From the NCBI RefSeq assembly GCF_019623905.1, contig NZ_CP069370.1:1984001-2048000 (forward strand): a stretch of 64,000 nucleotides of DNA, given 5' to 3'. Below the pieces are notes generated by a model. The model was not told where the DNA came from, did not search any database, and saw nothing but the letters and a program-made list of their open reading frames with translations. This DNA is from Neotabrizicola shimadae (GTDB taxonomy: Bacteria; Pseudomonadota; Alphaproteobacteria; Rhodobacterales; Rhodobacteraceae). How positions within the stretch are numbered: position 1 is the first letter of the stretch; each line of letters starts with the position of its first letter. A program made the position numbers and the translations under genes. Below are positions 16,706 to 24,881 of this stretch, one piece after another.

Positions 16706-16765
16706 CTCGCGCCCCTTTCAGCCGACTTCTGACCGTAGCAAGGTGTATCGTCGAAGGGGCGCGAG
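16706..16765. repeat. 12-bp inverted repeat after thuB
   Basis: CTCGCGCCCCTT (16706-16717) is repeated inverted as AAGGGGCGCGAG (16754-16765), 36 bases apart, starting 18 bases past the thuB stop. It could be a large-loop end of the agl/thu transcript or a pair of regulator half-sites next to the A/T palindrome. Confidence 0.5.
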
Positions 16766-16783
16766 AAATTCGTTAGCGGTAAC

Positions 16784-17842
16784 TCAGACGGCGAGCGCCA
16801 AGCCCTCCTGCCGCGCCGACTGTTCGGCCCGATCCAGCATCCGCTGCAGAACGGCCCCGCGCGCGAAGTCGGGCTCGGCCACGCCTTCGCCGCGGATCGC
16901 CGCGATGAAGCGCTGGTAGACGTTCGGCACCTCGGGGCAATCCACCGGTTCCCAGGTTCCGGTCAAAACATCGTCGCCCCGGCAGATCGAGAGGGACGAG
17001 ACGTTCTTCTCCCAACCCACGGTGAGACCGCCCTTGTCACCATAGATGCGCAGGCGCAGGTCGTTCAGATGGCCGGTGGCAAAGCGTGTGGCCGCCACGG
17101 TGCCAAGCGCGCCGTTGGTCAGCCGCACCTGCATCGTGGCGCTGTCATTGGCGTCCAGCACATACTCGCCGATCTGCCCGCCTGGAGCCTTGTCAAATGT
17201 CTTGAGAAGGCAGGAGACCTGCACCGCATCCTGCCCGGCGATGAACGTGGCGAAATCGAGGATGTGGATGCCCACATCCCCCAGAACACCCTTGGAACCG
17301 TGCTTCGAGGACAGCCTCCAGAGCCATTGCGGCTCTTTCGACCATTCGCCCCACGCGGGTTGGGTCAGCCAGCTCTGAAGGTAGCTCGCCTCGAAATGGC
17401 GCACCGTCCCGATGGCACCCTCCCGCACCAGTTGCGCCGCCCTCTGCAAGGCTGCGACGTTGCGATAGCTGAGGTTGACCATGTTCACCACGCCGGCCCT
17501 TGCTGCCGCATCGGCCATCGCCGTGGCATCCGCCTCATTGGTGGCAAGCGGCTTTTCGCACAGCACATGCTTGCCCGCGGCAATCACTGGCATGGTCGTG
17601 GCGAAGTGTGCCGCATCCGGGGTCACGTTGGTTACGGCTTCGAACTCGCCCCAGGCCAAAGCCTCGTCAAGCGAGGCGAAGCCGCGCTCGATGCCATGCG
17701 CCTCGCAGAAGGCGGCGAGTTGAGCGGGCCGGGTATCCACGCCGCCCGCAAGGGTCACGCCAGGGATGGCCTTGAACTGCTCGGCATGGTTCTTCGCCAT
17801 GCCGCCAGTGCCGATGATCAGGACGCGCACCGGTTTCGCCAT
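16784..17842 (-). CDS. thuB: Gfo/Idh/MocA oxidoreductase, ThuB-like
   Basis: This encodes 352 residues. The start codon ATG 17842 shares a base with the thuA stop (TGATG); a GTG directly before it is an alternative. An N-terminal Rossmann fold (Ile-Ile-Gly-Thr-Gly-Gly-Met-Ala, ~residues 9-16) is followed by the family Glu-Lys-Pro-Leu-Ala-Thr-Asn (catalytic Lys-Pro, ~residue 95) and a C-terminal alpha/beta domain with Gly-Asp-Val-Gly-Ile-His. In the rhizobial thu system, ThuA and ThuB together process trehalose, maltitol and sucrose isomers through 3-keto derivatives. The adjacent thuA supports this identity over a generic dehydrogenase. Confidence 0.85.
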   Translation of the reverse strand: MAKPVRVLIIGTGGMAKNHAEQFKAIPGVTLAGGVDTRPAQLAAFCEAHGIERGFASLDEALAWGEFEAVTNVTPDAAHFATTMPVIAAGKHVLCEKPLATNEADATAMADAAARAGVVNMVNLSYRNVAALQRAAQLVREGAIGTVRHFEASYLQSWLTQPAWGEWSKEPQWLWRLSSKHGSKGVLGDVGIHILDFATFIAGQDAVQVSCLLKTFDKAPGGQIGEYVLDANDSATMQVRLTNGALGTVAATRFATGHLNDLRLRIYGDKGGLTVGWEKNVSSLSICRGDDVLTGTWEPVDCPEVPNVYQRFIAAIRGEGVAEPDFARGAVLQRMLDRAEQSARQEGLALAV

Positions 17843-18627
17843 CACCGCAGCCCCTCTTCGCCATCGTGATGCAGGCGCGGCCCGCGCTCCACGACCGGCT
17901 CAAGGGTCGAGCCCACCGGCACATTTGGCGCCTTGTTCGGGTCGGCGATGCGCGGCAGCGGGTTGTAGGCCCAGTTGACCGCATTTGCGATGACCTTCTG
18001 GACATTCGCGTCATGGTAGGTCGGATAGGTTTCGTGGCCCGGACGGAAGTAGAAGATGTTGCCCGCACCACGACGGTAAGTCAGACCAGACCGGAACACC
18101 TCGCCGCCCTGGAACCAGCTGACAAAGACGGTTTCCAGCGGCTCGGGCACGCCGAAGGGCTCGCCGTACATCTCTTCGTTTTCCAACTCGAAATGGTCCG
18201 GCAGGCCCCGGGTGATCGGATGGTGCCGGCTGGTCACCCAAAGCCGCTCACGCTCGCCCGCTTCGCGCCAGGTGAGGTTGCAGGGGGCCCCCATCAGGCG
18301 CTTGAACGGCTTCGAGAAATGCGCGGAATGCAGGAAGATCATGCCCATGCCGCCCCAGACGGCATCGCAGACCCGTTCCACAATCTTGTCGTCCACCGCG
18401 CCATGTGCGGCGTGGCCCCACCAGACGAGCACATCGGTTTCCGCAAGTCTTTCGGTGGACATGCCGTGTTCGGGGTCCTGCAGCACCACCGACGATGCCG
18501 AGATGCCGCCGGCCTTGTTCAGCGCTGCGGCAATCGTGTTGTGCATCCCGTCCGGATAGATGCCCGCAACGACCTTGTTCTTCTGTTCATGGACGTTTTC
18601 GCCCCAGACGGTGACACGGATGGTCAT
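17842..18627 (-). CDS. thuA: ThuA-domain (trehalose utilisation) protein
   Basis: This encodes 261 residues from ATG 18627 (GGAGC upstream). Full-length ThuA fold, related to class I glutamine amidotransferases but without the Cys nucleophile: Val-Trp-Gly-Glu-Asn near the N-terminus, Val-Trp-Trp-Gly-His-Ala-Ala-His (~residues 81-88), Phe-Leu-His-Ser-Ala-His and Phe-Tyr-Phe-Arg-Pro-Gly-His-Glu. Conserved His/Glu residues probably bind metal. It acts with ThuB on 3-keto-disaccharides by analogy with Sinorhizobium. The alpha-glucosidase gene immediately upstream is not part of the rhizobial thu order. Confidence 0.88.
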   Translation of the reverse strand: MTIRVTVWGENVHEQKNKVVAGIYPDGMHNTIAAALNKAGGISASSVVLQDPEHGMSTERLAETDVLVWWGHAAHGAVDDKIVERVCDAVWGGMGMIFLHSAHFSKPFKRLMGAPCNLTWREAGERERLWVTSRHHPITRGLPDHFELENEEMYGEPFGVPEPLETVFVSWFQGGEVFRSGLTYRRGAGNIFYFRPGHETYPTYHDANVQKVIANAVNWAYNPLPRIADPNKAPNVPVGSTLEPVVERGPRLHHDGEEGLR

Positions 18628-18680
18628 CGGCTTTGCTCCTGTTCGCTTCGTTTCCGACCGGCGCAATGCCGGTCCTTTCT

Positions 18681-20327
18681 TCAGATCAAGACGGCAAGGG
18701 CCTCATACGCTGCGAGGCCGATGCGTCCGCCCAACTCGTCGCGGCGCGGACCGGTGCGGATCAGTGGCATTCCCCTGCCCTGCATGGAAAGTGGAACATC
18801 CACCTCGACCGGAACGCCCGTGAAGTTCGCCAGCACGGCCAGTCGCTGGCTGTTGTGGTGGCGCACATAAGCCACCACGGCGGGATGATCTTCAAGCGCG
18901 GGCTCGTAGGCGCCATGGACGATGATCGGATATTCGCGCCGCAGTCGCGCAAGTGCCGCGTAATGCGCAAAGATACCTTGCGAGTCTGCCCGGTCCGCGG
19001 TCGCGTTGACGGTGACGTGGTTCCGATTCACCTCGATCCAGGGCGTTCCGGTTGTAAAGCCGGCTTGCGGCCCGGCAGACCATTGCATGGGCGTGCGGGC
19101 ATTGTCGCGACCGTTCTCGTTGGCGCCGCGGATGAAGACGTCGGGGTCCACCCCCTCGGCGGTCTGGATGCGATAGAAGTTCAGTGTCTCCAGATCGCGG
19201 AACTGATCTATCCGGGTAAATGCCGCATTCGTCATGCCGATCTCTTCGCCCTGATAGATGTAAGGCGTACCCTTCATCAGGTGCAGCACGGTGGCCAGCA
19301 TCTTTGCTGATGACACGCGACCGGCGCCGTCATCGCCATACTTCGACACCGCGCGGGGCAGGTCGTGGTTGCCCCAGAACAGTGAGTTCCAGCCGTCATG
19401 TTCCAGTGCCGTCTGCCAGCGGTTGAACACCCGTTTCAGCGCGACCAGGTCGAAGGGCCTGGGTTTCCACTTGCCGTAGACCGGGTCCCATTGCTGGCTG
19501 ACGTGTTCGAACTGGAACACCATCGACAGTTCGCCCGAATAGCAACCGGAATAGAGGAGCGCATTTTCGGTCGTGGCGCTCCAGGCCTCGCCCACTGTCA
19601 CCACATTTCGGCCCTTCAGAGTGGCCTCGTGCATCTCGCGGATGTGGTCGTGCAGCCTTGGTCCATCCGAAGTGATTCCCCTGTCGGGCTCCTTGCCGAT
19701 CAGGTCGATCACGTCCATGCGGAACCCGGCTATCCCGCGGTCCAGCCACCAGTTCATCATGTCGTGCACGGCCTTCCGAAGGGCCGGATTGTCCCAGTTC
19801 AGGTCCGGCTGCTTTCGGTCGAAGAGGTGCAGGTAGTACTGGCCCGATGCCTCGTCCAGGGTCCAGGCCGGCCCGCCAAAGTAGCTCTGCAGATCGTTGG
19901 GCACGCCGCCGCCCGGAGCCGGGTCGCGCCACACATAGAAATCGCGAAACGGTGCATCCCGACCCTTCAGGGCGCTTTGGAACCAGGCGTGCTCGTCAGA
20001 GGAATGGTTCACCACCAGGTCCATGACGATGCCGATGCCGCGCTTGCCAGCCTCGGCGATCAACCGGTCCATGTCGGCCAGCGTGCCGAACTCGGGCGCG
20101 ATGTCCTGGTAGTCCGAGATGTCGTAGCCATTGTCCGCCATCGGCGAGCGATAGACCGGGGACAGCCAGATGAAGCCCACACCGAGTTCGGCCAGGTAGT
20201 CCAGCTTGGTGAGGATGCCCGGAATGTCGCCGATCCCGTCACCATTTGAATCGCAGAAGCTGCGCGGATAGATCTGATAACCGGTGGCCGATTTCCACCA
20301 GTCAGGGTCTTTGCTGTAAGGGATCAT
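18681..20327 (-). CDS. aglA: Alpha-glucosidase, GH13 (AglA-like)
   Basis: This encodes 548 residues from ATG 20327. It is a complete GH13 enzyme: Asp-Leu-Val-Val-Asn-His (103-108), catalytic nucleophile Asp205 in Gly-Phe-Arg-Met-Asp-Val, acid/base Glu247 in Val-Gly-Glu-Ala-Trp and the third carboxylate Asp322 in Gly-Asn-His-Asp. A Val residue follows the nucleophile, a sign of exo-acting alpha-glucosidases. No signal peptide, so it is cytoplasmic and acts on imported disaccharides such as maltose, sucrose or trehalulose. It lies between the transporter ATPase and thuA, consistent with aglEFGAK-type systems. Confidence 0.92.
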   Translation of the reverse strand: MIPYSKDPDWWKSATGYQIYPRSFCDSNGDGIGDIPGILTKLDYLAELGVGFIWLSPVYRSPMADNGYDISDYQDIAPEFGTLADMDRLIAEAGKRGIGIVMDLVVNHSSDEHAWFQSALKGRDAPFRDFYVWRDPAPGGGVPNDLQSYFGGPAWTLDEASGQYYLHLFDRKQPDLNWDNPALRKAVHDMMNWWLDRGIAGFRMDVIDLIGKEPDRGITSDGPRLHDHIREMHEATLKGRNVVTVGEAWSATTENALLYSGCYSGELSMVFQFEHVSQQWDPVYGKWKPRPFDLVALKRVFNRWQTALEHDGWNSLFWGNHDLPRAVSKYGDDGAGRVSSAKMLATVLHLMKGTPYIYQGEEIGMTNAAFTRIDQFRDLETLNFYRIQTAEGVDPDVFIRGANENGRDNARTPMQWSAGPQAGFTTGTPWIEVNRNHVTVNATADRADSQGIFAHYAALARLRREYPIIVHGAYEPALEDHPAVVAYVRHHNSQRLAVLANFTGVPVEVDVPLSMQGRGMPLIRTGPRRDELGGRIGLAAYEALAVLI

Positions 20328-20368
20328 GATCCTGGCCCGCGGCAAGGTCCGGTCGCGCCGGAGACAAA

Positions 20369-20392
20369 CCGGGCGCGGTCTCCCGCGCCCGG
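20369..20392 (-). terminator. Intercistronic hairpin between aglA and aglK
   Basis: CCGGGCGCGG (20369-20378) pairs with the complementary CCGCGCCCGG (20383-20392) around a TCTC loop, 8 bases beyond the ATPase gene stop. It has no T-run and is probably a processing or stability element. Confidence 0.6.
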
Positions 20393-20400
20393 ACTGGGCG

Positions 20401-21405
20401 TCATCGCACCGGGCGGCCGTCCTTGCCGAAACGGTGCAGGTGTTCCATCATCGGCGCCAGCGTCACCTTGGACCCCAGCCCGATATGCGAGGTCTTGCCC
20501 GGCCGCCGCACGATCAGCGGCTCTTCAGACCCGACTTCGACGAAGATGAAGTGGTCGGAGCCAAGATCCTCGATATGGACCACTTCGCCCGTCCAGGGAC
20601 CGTTCTCCGAAATCTCCACATGCTCGGACCGGATGCCGATGGTTTCAACGCCATAGGCCTCGGCGAACTTGCCGGTAAGGAAGTTCATCTTGGGGCTACC
20701 GATGAAGCCCGCCACGAAGATCGAGTTCGGGTGGTCATAAAGCTCGGCCGGGGTTCCCACCTGCTCCACCTTGCCGTCGCGCAGCACGCAGATGCGGTCG
20801 GCCAGCGTCATTGCCTCGACCTGGTCGTGGGTGACGTAGATCATCGTCACGTTCTGCATCGAATGGTGCAGCTTGGCGATTTCCAGACGGGTCTGCACCC
20901 GAAGGGCCGCATCCAGGTTCGACAGCGGCTCGTCGAACAGAAACACCCGCGGATCGCGCGTGATGGCCCGGCCAATGGCGACGCGCTGACGCTGACCGCC
21001 CGACAATTGCTTGGGCAGGCGGTCCAGAAGGTGTTCGATCTGCAACAGATTCGCCGCCGACCGTACGCGCTTGTCGATCTCTTCCTTGGTGGCATTCGCG
21101 AGCTTCATGCCGAAGGCCATATTGTCATAGACCTTCATGTGCGGGTAAAGGGCGTAGCTCTGGAACACCATGGCGATGCCGCGCTTCGATGGCACGAGGT
21201 TGTTCACCCTCTCGCCATCGAACAGCATGTCGCCAGTCGAGATCTCTTCCAGGCCCGAGATCAGCCGCAGAAGCGTGGACTTGCCACAGCCCGAGGGGCC
21301 GACGAAGACCATGAACTCACCCTTCTGGATGGTCAGGTCCACGCCCTTGATGACGTTCACGGCGCCATAGGACTTGGTGACGTTCTTCAGTTCGATCTTT
21401 GCCAT
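20401..21405 (-). CDS. aglK: Sugar ABC transporter ATPase, MalK/UgpC type
   Basis: This encodes 334 residues. Walker A Gly-Pro-Ser-Gly-Cys-Gly-Lys-Ser-Thr (~36-44), Q-loop, signature Leu-Ser-Gly-Gly-Gln-Arg-Gln, Walker B Val-Phe-Leu-Phe-Asp-Glu-Pro, switch His in Val-Thr-His-Asp-Gln, and a C-terminal TOBE/regulatory domain (Gly-Ile-Arg-Ser-Glu-His-Val). It powers the two permeases encoded directly upstream (4-base gap). Members of this family can often serve several sugar importers. Confidence 0.93.
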   Translation of the reverse strand: MAKIELKNVTKSYGAVNVIKGVDLTIQKGEFMVFVGPSGCGKSTLLRLISGLEEISTGDMLFDGERVNNLVPSKRGIAMVFQSYALYPHMKVYDNMAFGMKLANATKEEIDKRVRSAANLLQIEHLLDRLPKQLSGGQRQRVAIGRAITRDPRVFLFDEPLSNLDAALRVQTRLEIAKLHHSMQNVTMIYVTHDQVEAMTLADRICVLRDGKVEQVGTPAELYDHPNSIFVAGFIGSPKMNFLTGKFAEAYGVETIGIRSEHVEISENGPWTGEVVHIEDLGSDHFIFVEVGSEEPLIVRRPGKTSHIGLGSKVTLAPMMEHLHRFGKDGRPVR

Positions 21406-21409
21406 GATG

Positions 21410-22243
21410 TCAGCCCTTCACGCCGCCGGCGGTCAGGCCCGCCACGATCTTGCGTTGGAAGATGAGAACGAGGATGACCAGTGGGACGGTCACGATGACC
21501 GAGGCCGCCATGATCGGACCCCAGGGGATTTCCTGTTGCGAGGCGCCCGACAGAAGCGCGATGGCCACCGGAACGGTGCGCTGCGTCTCGGACGAGGTGA
21601 AGGTCAGCGCGAAGAGGAACTCGTTCCAGGCGCCGATGAAGGCCAGAAGACCCGTCGTCACCAGCGCCGGCCACAGGAGTGGCATGAAAACCTGGGTGAT
21701 GATCACCCAGGGGGTGGCCCCGTCCACGATCGCGGCTTCCTCGATCTCGACCGGCAGGTCGCGCATGAAGGTGGTGAGGATCCAGACGGTGAAGGGCAGC
21801 GTGAAGATCGTGTACGACAGGATCATTGCCCAAGGCGTGTTGAAGATGCCCAGGAACTTGATCAATTCGAACAGGCCAGCCAGCACAGCAATCTGCGGGA
21901 ACATCGACACGGCCAGGATCATCAGAAGCAGTGTCGCCCGGCCGCGGAACCGCACCCGCGCCAGGGCGTAGGAGGCGGTGACCGCAAGAAACAACGCGAA
22001 GGCCACCGTAACAGATGCGATGAACAGCGAGTTCAGGACCGAGCGCACGAAGTTGCGCCCGCCCAAGACCGTCTCGTAGTTTGCCCAGTTGAAGTTCTGC
22101 GGCCAGTAGTTGACCTGGAAGAGCTGGGTGCCGGTCGCAAAGGACGTCACGATGGCATAGTAGAACGGGAAGACCGAGAACACGACGATGATCACGACCA
22201 TCGCGTAAAGCCCGATCTGGGCAAGCAGCTTGTTCTGGGTCAT
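21410..22243 (-). CDS. aglG: Sugar ABC transporter permease (AglG/ThuG-like, MalG family)
   Basis: This encodes 277 residues with six transmembrane helices. The MalG-type EAA loop is seen around residues 185-205 (Glu-Ile-Glu-Glu-Ala-Ala-Ile-Val-Asp-Gly-Ala), which docks the ATPase. It starts 4 bases inside the preceding permease gene (ATGA overlap at 22240-22243), so the two pore subunits are translationally coupled. The substrate follows from the operon: alpha-glucosides or trehalose-like disaccharides. Confidence 0.92.
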   Translation of the reverse strand: MTQNKLLAQIGLYAMVVIIVVFSVFPFYYAIVTSFATGTQLFQVNYWPQNFNWANYETVLGGRNFVRSVLNSLFIASVTVAFALFLAVTASYALARVRFRGRATLLLMILAVSMFPQIAVLAGLFELIKFLGIFNTPWAMILSYTIFTLPFTVWILTTFMRDLPVEIEEAAIVDGATPWVIITQVFMPLLWPALVTTGLLAFIGAWNEFLFALTFTSSETQRTVPVAIALLSGASQQEIPWGPIMAASVIVTVPLVILVLIFQRKIVAGLTAGGVKG

Positions 22244-23190
22244 TTCGCGCTCTCCCCGGACAGGTCCACCCGGCCAAGCCAGATGTAGAGGCTCACGAAG
22301 ACGGCAAGGATCGCGAAGAGCAGCGTGGACTGTGCGGCGCCGTAGGCGAACTTGTCGAAATCGATCATGTTCTCGCGGCTGATCACCGACATCGTCTTTG
22401 TCGCCTTCGAGTTCGGCGTCAGCACATAGACCAGATCGAAGATGCGCAGGGCGTCCAGCATCCGGAAAATGACGGCGACCATCACGGCGGGTCGGATCAG
22501 CGGCAGCGTCACCTTGAAGAAGACCTTAACCGGGTTGATGCCGTCCAGCTTGGCCGCCTCGTAGATATCGCGCGGTACCATTTGCAGTCCGGCAAGGATC
22601 AGCAGCGCCATGAAGGGCGTGGTCTTCCAGATGTCCACCATCAGGACGGCATACATCGCGGTGTCGATGTTGGCGGTCCATGCGATCTTCTGGTCAATCA
22701 AACCCAGGCTCAGCAGCATGTCGTTGATGATGCCGAACTGGTCATTCAGCATCCAGGCCCACATCTTTGCCGAAACGATCGTCGGAATGGCCCAAGGGAT
22801 CAGGATGGCAGCCCGCACAAGGCCCCTGCCCTTGAACTCGGCGTTCAGCACCAGCGCCACGATGAGGCCCAGCACCGTTTCGAAGAAGACCGAGACGACC
22901 GAAAAACGCACTGTGTTCCAGACCGCGTTCCACCATGCAGGGTCAACGAGAGTTCCGCGCCAGACGACCTTGCCAGACGAAAGCGTACGCATCGACAGAT
23001 AGTTGTCGAAGCCGATGAACTCGCCACCGTAGAGGTTGTTCAGCGAAGTGTTGGTCAGCGAAAACCAGATCGTGCGCAGAAGTGGCCAGGCGGCCACGCA
23101 AAGAAGCGCAACAAGCATGGGCGCAATGAACCAGAAAGCCGCGCGCTGACGCTGCTGCAACAGGCTCAGGCCCGTATCGGAGGATGCCAT
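22240..23190 (-). CDS. aglF: Sugar ABC transporter permease (AglF/ThuF-like, MalF family)
   Basis: This encodes 316 residues with six predicted helices. The EAA loop is present as Asp-Ile-Tyr-Glu-Ala-Ala-Lys-Leu-Asp-Gly-Ile (~residues 210-220). It heterodimerises with the downstream permease. It is separated from the binding-protein gene by 98 bases holding a strong hairpin, the usual place for lowering pore-subunit expression relative to binding protein. Confidence 0.92.
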   Translation of the reverse strand: MASSDTGLSLLQQRQRAAFWFIAPMLVALLCVAAWPLLRTIWFSLTNTSLNNLYGGEFIGFDNYLSMRTLSSGKVVWRGTLVDPAWWNAVWNTVRFSVVSVFFETVLGLIVALVLNAEFKGRGLVRAAILIPWAIPTIVSAKMWAWMLNDQFGIINDMLLSLGLIDQKIAWTANIDTAMYAVLMVDIWKTTPFMALLILAGLQMVPRDIYEAAKLDGINPVKVFFKVTLPLIRPAVMVAVIFRMLDALRIFDLVYVLTPNSKATKTMSVISRENMIDFDKFAYGAAQSTLLFAILAVFVSLYIWLGRVDLSGESAK

Positions 23191-23233
23191 CGAGGACTCC
23201 CTGAACGGCCCCGCGAGGCGAGGCGGACACGAC

Positions 23234-23260
23234 GGGCGGGCGGCGGCAGGCCGCCCGCCC
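23234..23260 (-). terminator. Intercistronic GC hairpin between aglE and aglF
   Basis: GGGCGGGCGGC (23234-23244) pairs perfectly with GCCGCCCGCCC (23250-23260) around a 5-base loop. It lies 28 bases after the binding-protein stop and lacks a T-run. It is equivalent in position and stem length to the hairpin at 15449. Confidence 0.7.
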
Positions 23261-23288
23261 CAGGGTGAGGTCGGTCAGAGGGCAGGGC

Positions 23289-24566
23289 TTACCAGCCCGA
23301 GCCCTTCAGGTCGGTCAGGTCGACTTCCAGCATTTCCAGGTTCTCGGCAGCGGTGCCGTCACCCGACAAGGTGTTGTGCACGGCCGACCAGAACTTGGAC
23401 GACACTTCGTTGTACTTGCCCTTGGTCGGCGCCGAGGGACGCGGCACGGCCTGCAGGAAGACGTCCTTCCAGCGCGGGATGATCGGCTGCTGCGCGGCGA
23501 TATCGGCATCGTCATAGAGCGCGACGATGGTCGGCAGGTTCGATTCCGCCAGGGCGCGCTGCTTCTGCGCTTCGGGGCCGGCCAGGTACATCGCGAGCGA
23601 GATCGCCGCTTCCTGGTTCTTCGAGTACTTCGAGACCGCCACGTTCCAGCCACCCAGGGTGGCCGCCGAGGTGTTGTCGCCGCCGCCGGTCGGCAGCGTC
23701 ACCACGTCGAACTTGCCCTTCACCGCCGAGTCGTCGCCATTACCCAGACCATAGGCATAGGGCCAGTTGCGCATGAACACGGCATTGCCGGTCTGCCACA
23801 CGCCACGGGCTTCCTCTTCCTGGTAGGAGAGCACGCCCTCCGGCGAGATGGTGCCAACCCAGGACTTCGCCATTTCGATCGCCTTGGCCGCATTCTCGTT
23901 GTTCACCGAGATGGTGCCATCGGGCTCGACGATCTGGCCGCCGCCATAGGACTTGATCCACTCCAGCGCGTTGCAGGTCAGGCCTTCATAGGCGTTGCCC
24001 TGCCAGACGAAGCCCCAGATGTCCGGGTTGCCGGCCGCGCGCTCGGCGTCCTGGATTTCCTTGGCGGTGGCCGACAGTTCTTCCCAGGTCTTCGGCGGGG
24101 TCTTGCCGTACTTGTCCAGCAGGTCCTTGCGGTAATAGAGCGCCGGCGCGTCGGTGAAGATCGGCAGGGCGACGAGCTTGCCGTCCACCGTCTGCGACTC
24201 GATGATCGACGGGAAGTGGGTCGGCGCCAGGTCCTTTGCCACTTCGGACAGGTCGACGAAATGGTCGGCAAGCTGCGGCGCCCAGATCACGTCGGTCTGG
24301 TACAAGTCGATGTCCGAGGTGCCGGCGGCAAGCCAAAGACGATACTGGCCGAACTGGTCGCTGGTCGAAGCGGGCATCGGAACCAGCGTCACGGTGTTGC
24401 CGGTCGCCTCTTCCCACGGCTTCACCAGCGTCTTGAAGTTCTCTACCGCATTGCCCACGGCACCCGAGACATAGAACAGTTCGGCAGCCATAGCCGGAGC
24501 GCCGAGCGCCGCCATGACAGCACCAAACGCGGCCGAGCGCAGGGCGCGGCCCTTGATCATGGACAT
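23289..24566 (-). CDS. aglE: Sugar ABC transporter substrate-binding protein (ThuE/AglE-like)
   Basis: This encodes 425 residues. ATG 24566 follows GAGGAGG with good spacing; an in-frame ATG two codons later is possible. The signal peptide ends near Pro-Ala-Met-Ala-Ala. It is a MalE-type cluster B solute-binding protein with Tyr-Val-Ser-Gly-Ala-Val-Gly-Asn near the start, Gln-Thr-Asp-Val-Ile-Trp-Ala, Thr-Asp-Ala-Pro-Ala-Leu-Tyr-Tyr-Arg-Lys-Asp-Leu-Leu and Leu-Gly-Gly-Trp-Asn-Val-Ala-Val. It is most like the trehalose/maltose binding proteins of rhizobial thu and agl systems. First gene of the operon, behind a LacI-type operator. Confidence 0.9.
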   Translation of the reverse strand: MSMIKGRALRSAAFGAVMAALGAPAMAAELFYVSGAVGNAVENFKTLVKPWEEATGNTVTLVPMPASTSDQFGQYRLWLAAGTSDIDLYQTDVIWAPQLADHFVDLSEVAKDLAPTHFPSIIESQTVDGKLVALPIFTDAPALYYRKDLLDKYGKTPPKTWEELSATAKEIQDAERAAGNPDIWGFVWQGNAYEGLTCNALEWIKSYGGGQIVEPDGTISVNNENAAKAIEMAKSWVGTISPEGVLSYQEEEARGVWQTGNAVFMRNWPYAYGLGNGDDSAVKGKFDVVTLPTGGGDNTSAATLGGWNVAVSKYSKNQEAAISLAMYLAGPEAQKQRALAESNLPTIVALYDDADIAAQQPIIPRWKDVFLQAVPRPSAPTKGKYNEVSSKFWSAVHNTLSGDGTAAENLEMLEVDLTDLKGSGW

Positions 24567-24660
24567 GGATTTCCTCCTCGTTGATGTCCTGGCGCCCGCT
24601 CCCAGGCGCCTCCTCCCACAAAACGACTCGACCATAAGTGGGTCCCGAGGCGTTTGGCGA

Positions 24661-24690
24661 AAACTACTCTTTCAAAGCGCTTTGAGTCAA
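24661..24690 (-). promoter_or_regulatory. agl/thu operon promoter with LacI-type operator
   Basis: On the minus strand, TTGACT (24690-24685) and TAGTTT (24666-24661) are spaced by 18 bases. The spacer contains the perfect 14-bp palindrome TCAAAGCGCTTTGA (24672-24685), with the central CG and AAGCGCTT core of LacI/AglR-type operators, so a bound repressor would block RNA polymerase. The remaining part of the 315-base divergent gap (24567-24881) holds the RTX gene leader and no gene. Confidence 0.75.
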
Positions 24691-24881
24691 CGACAAGCTC
24701 AGCCTGAAGGATGGGGGACGTACGTGGCGCGATGGGCCGCATGACCCGACCTGACGCCCAGTTTCCTTTGCGTCCCGACCTGCCGTCGCCACGGATCGCT
24801 CCGGACTCCGCCCAATTGCCACCATGATTTCCGGTTAATTCGCCGACAAAATAGACACTTTCCAGTCCAAGGATCGACGCT

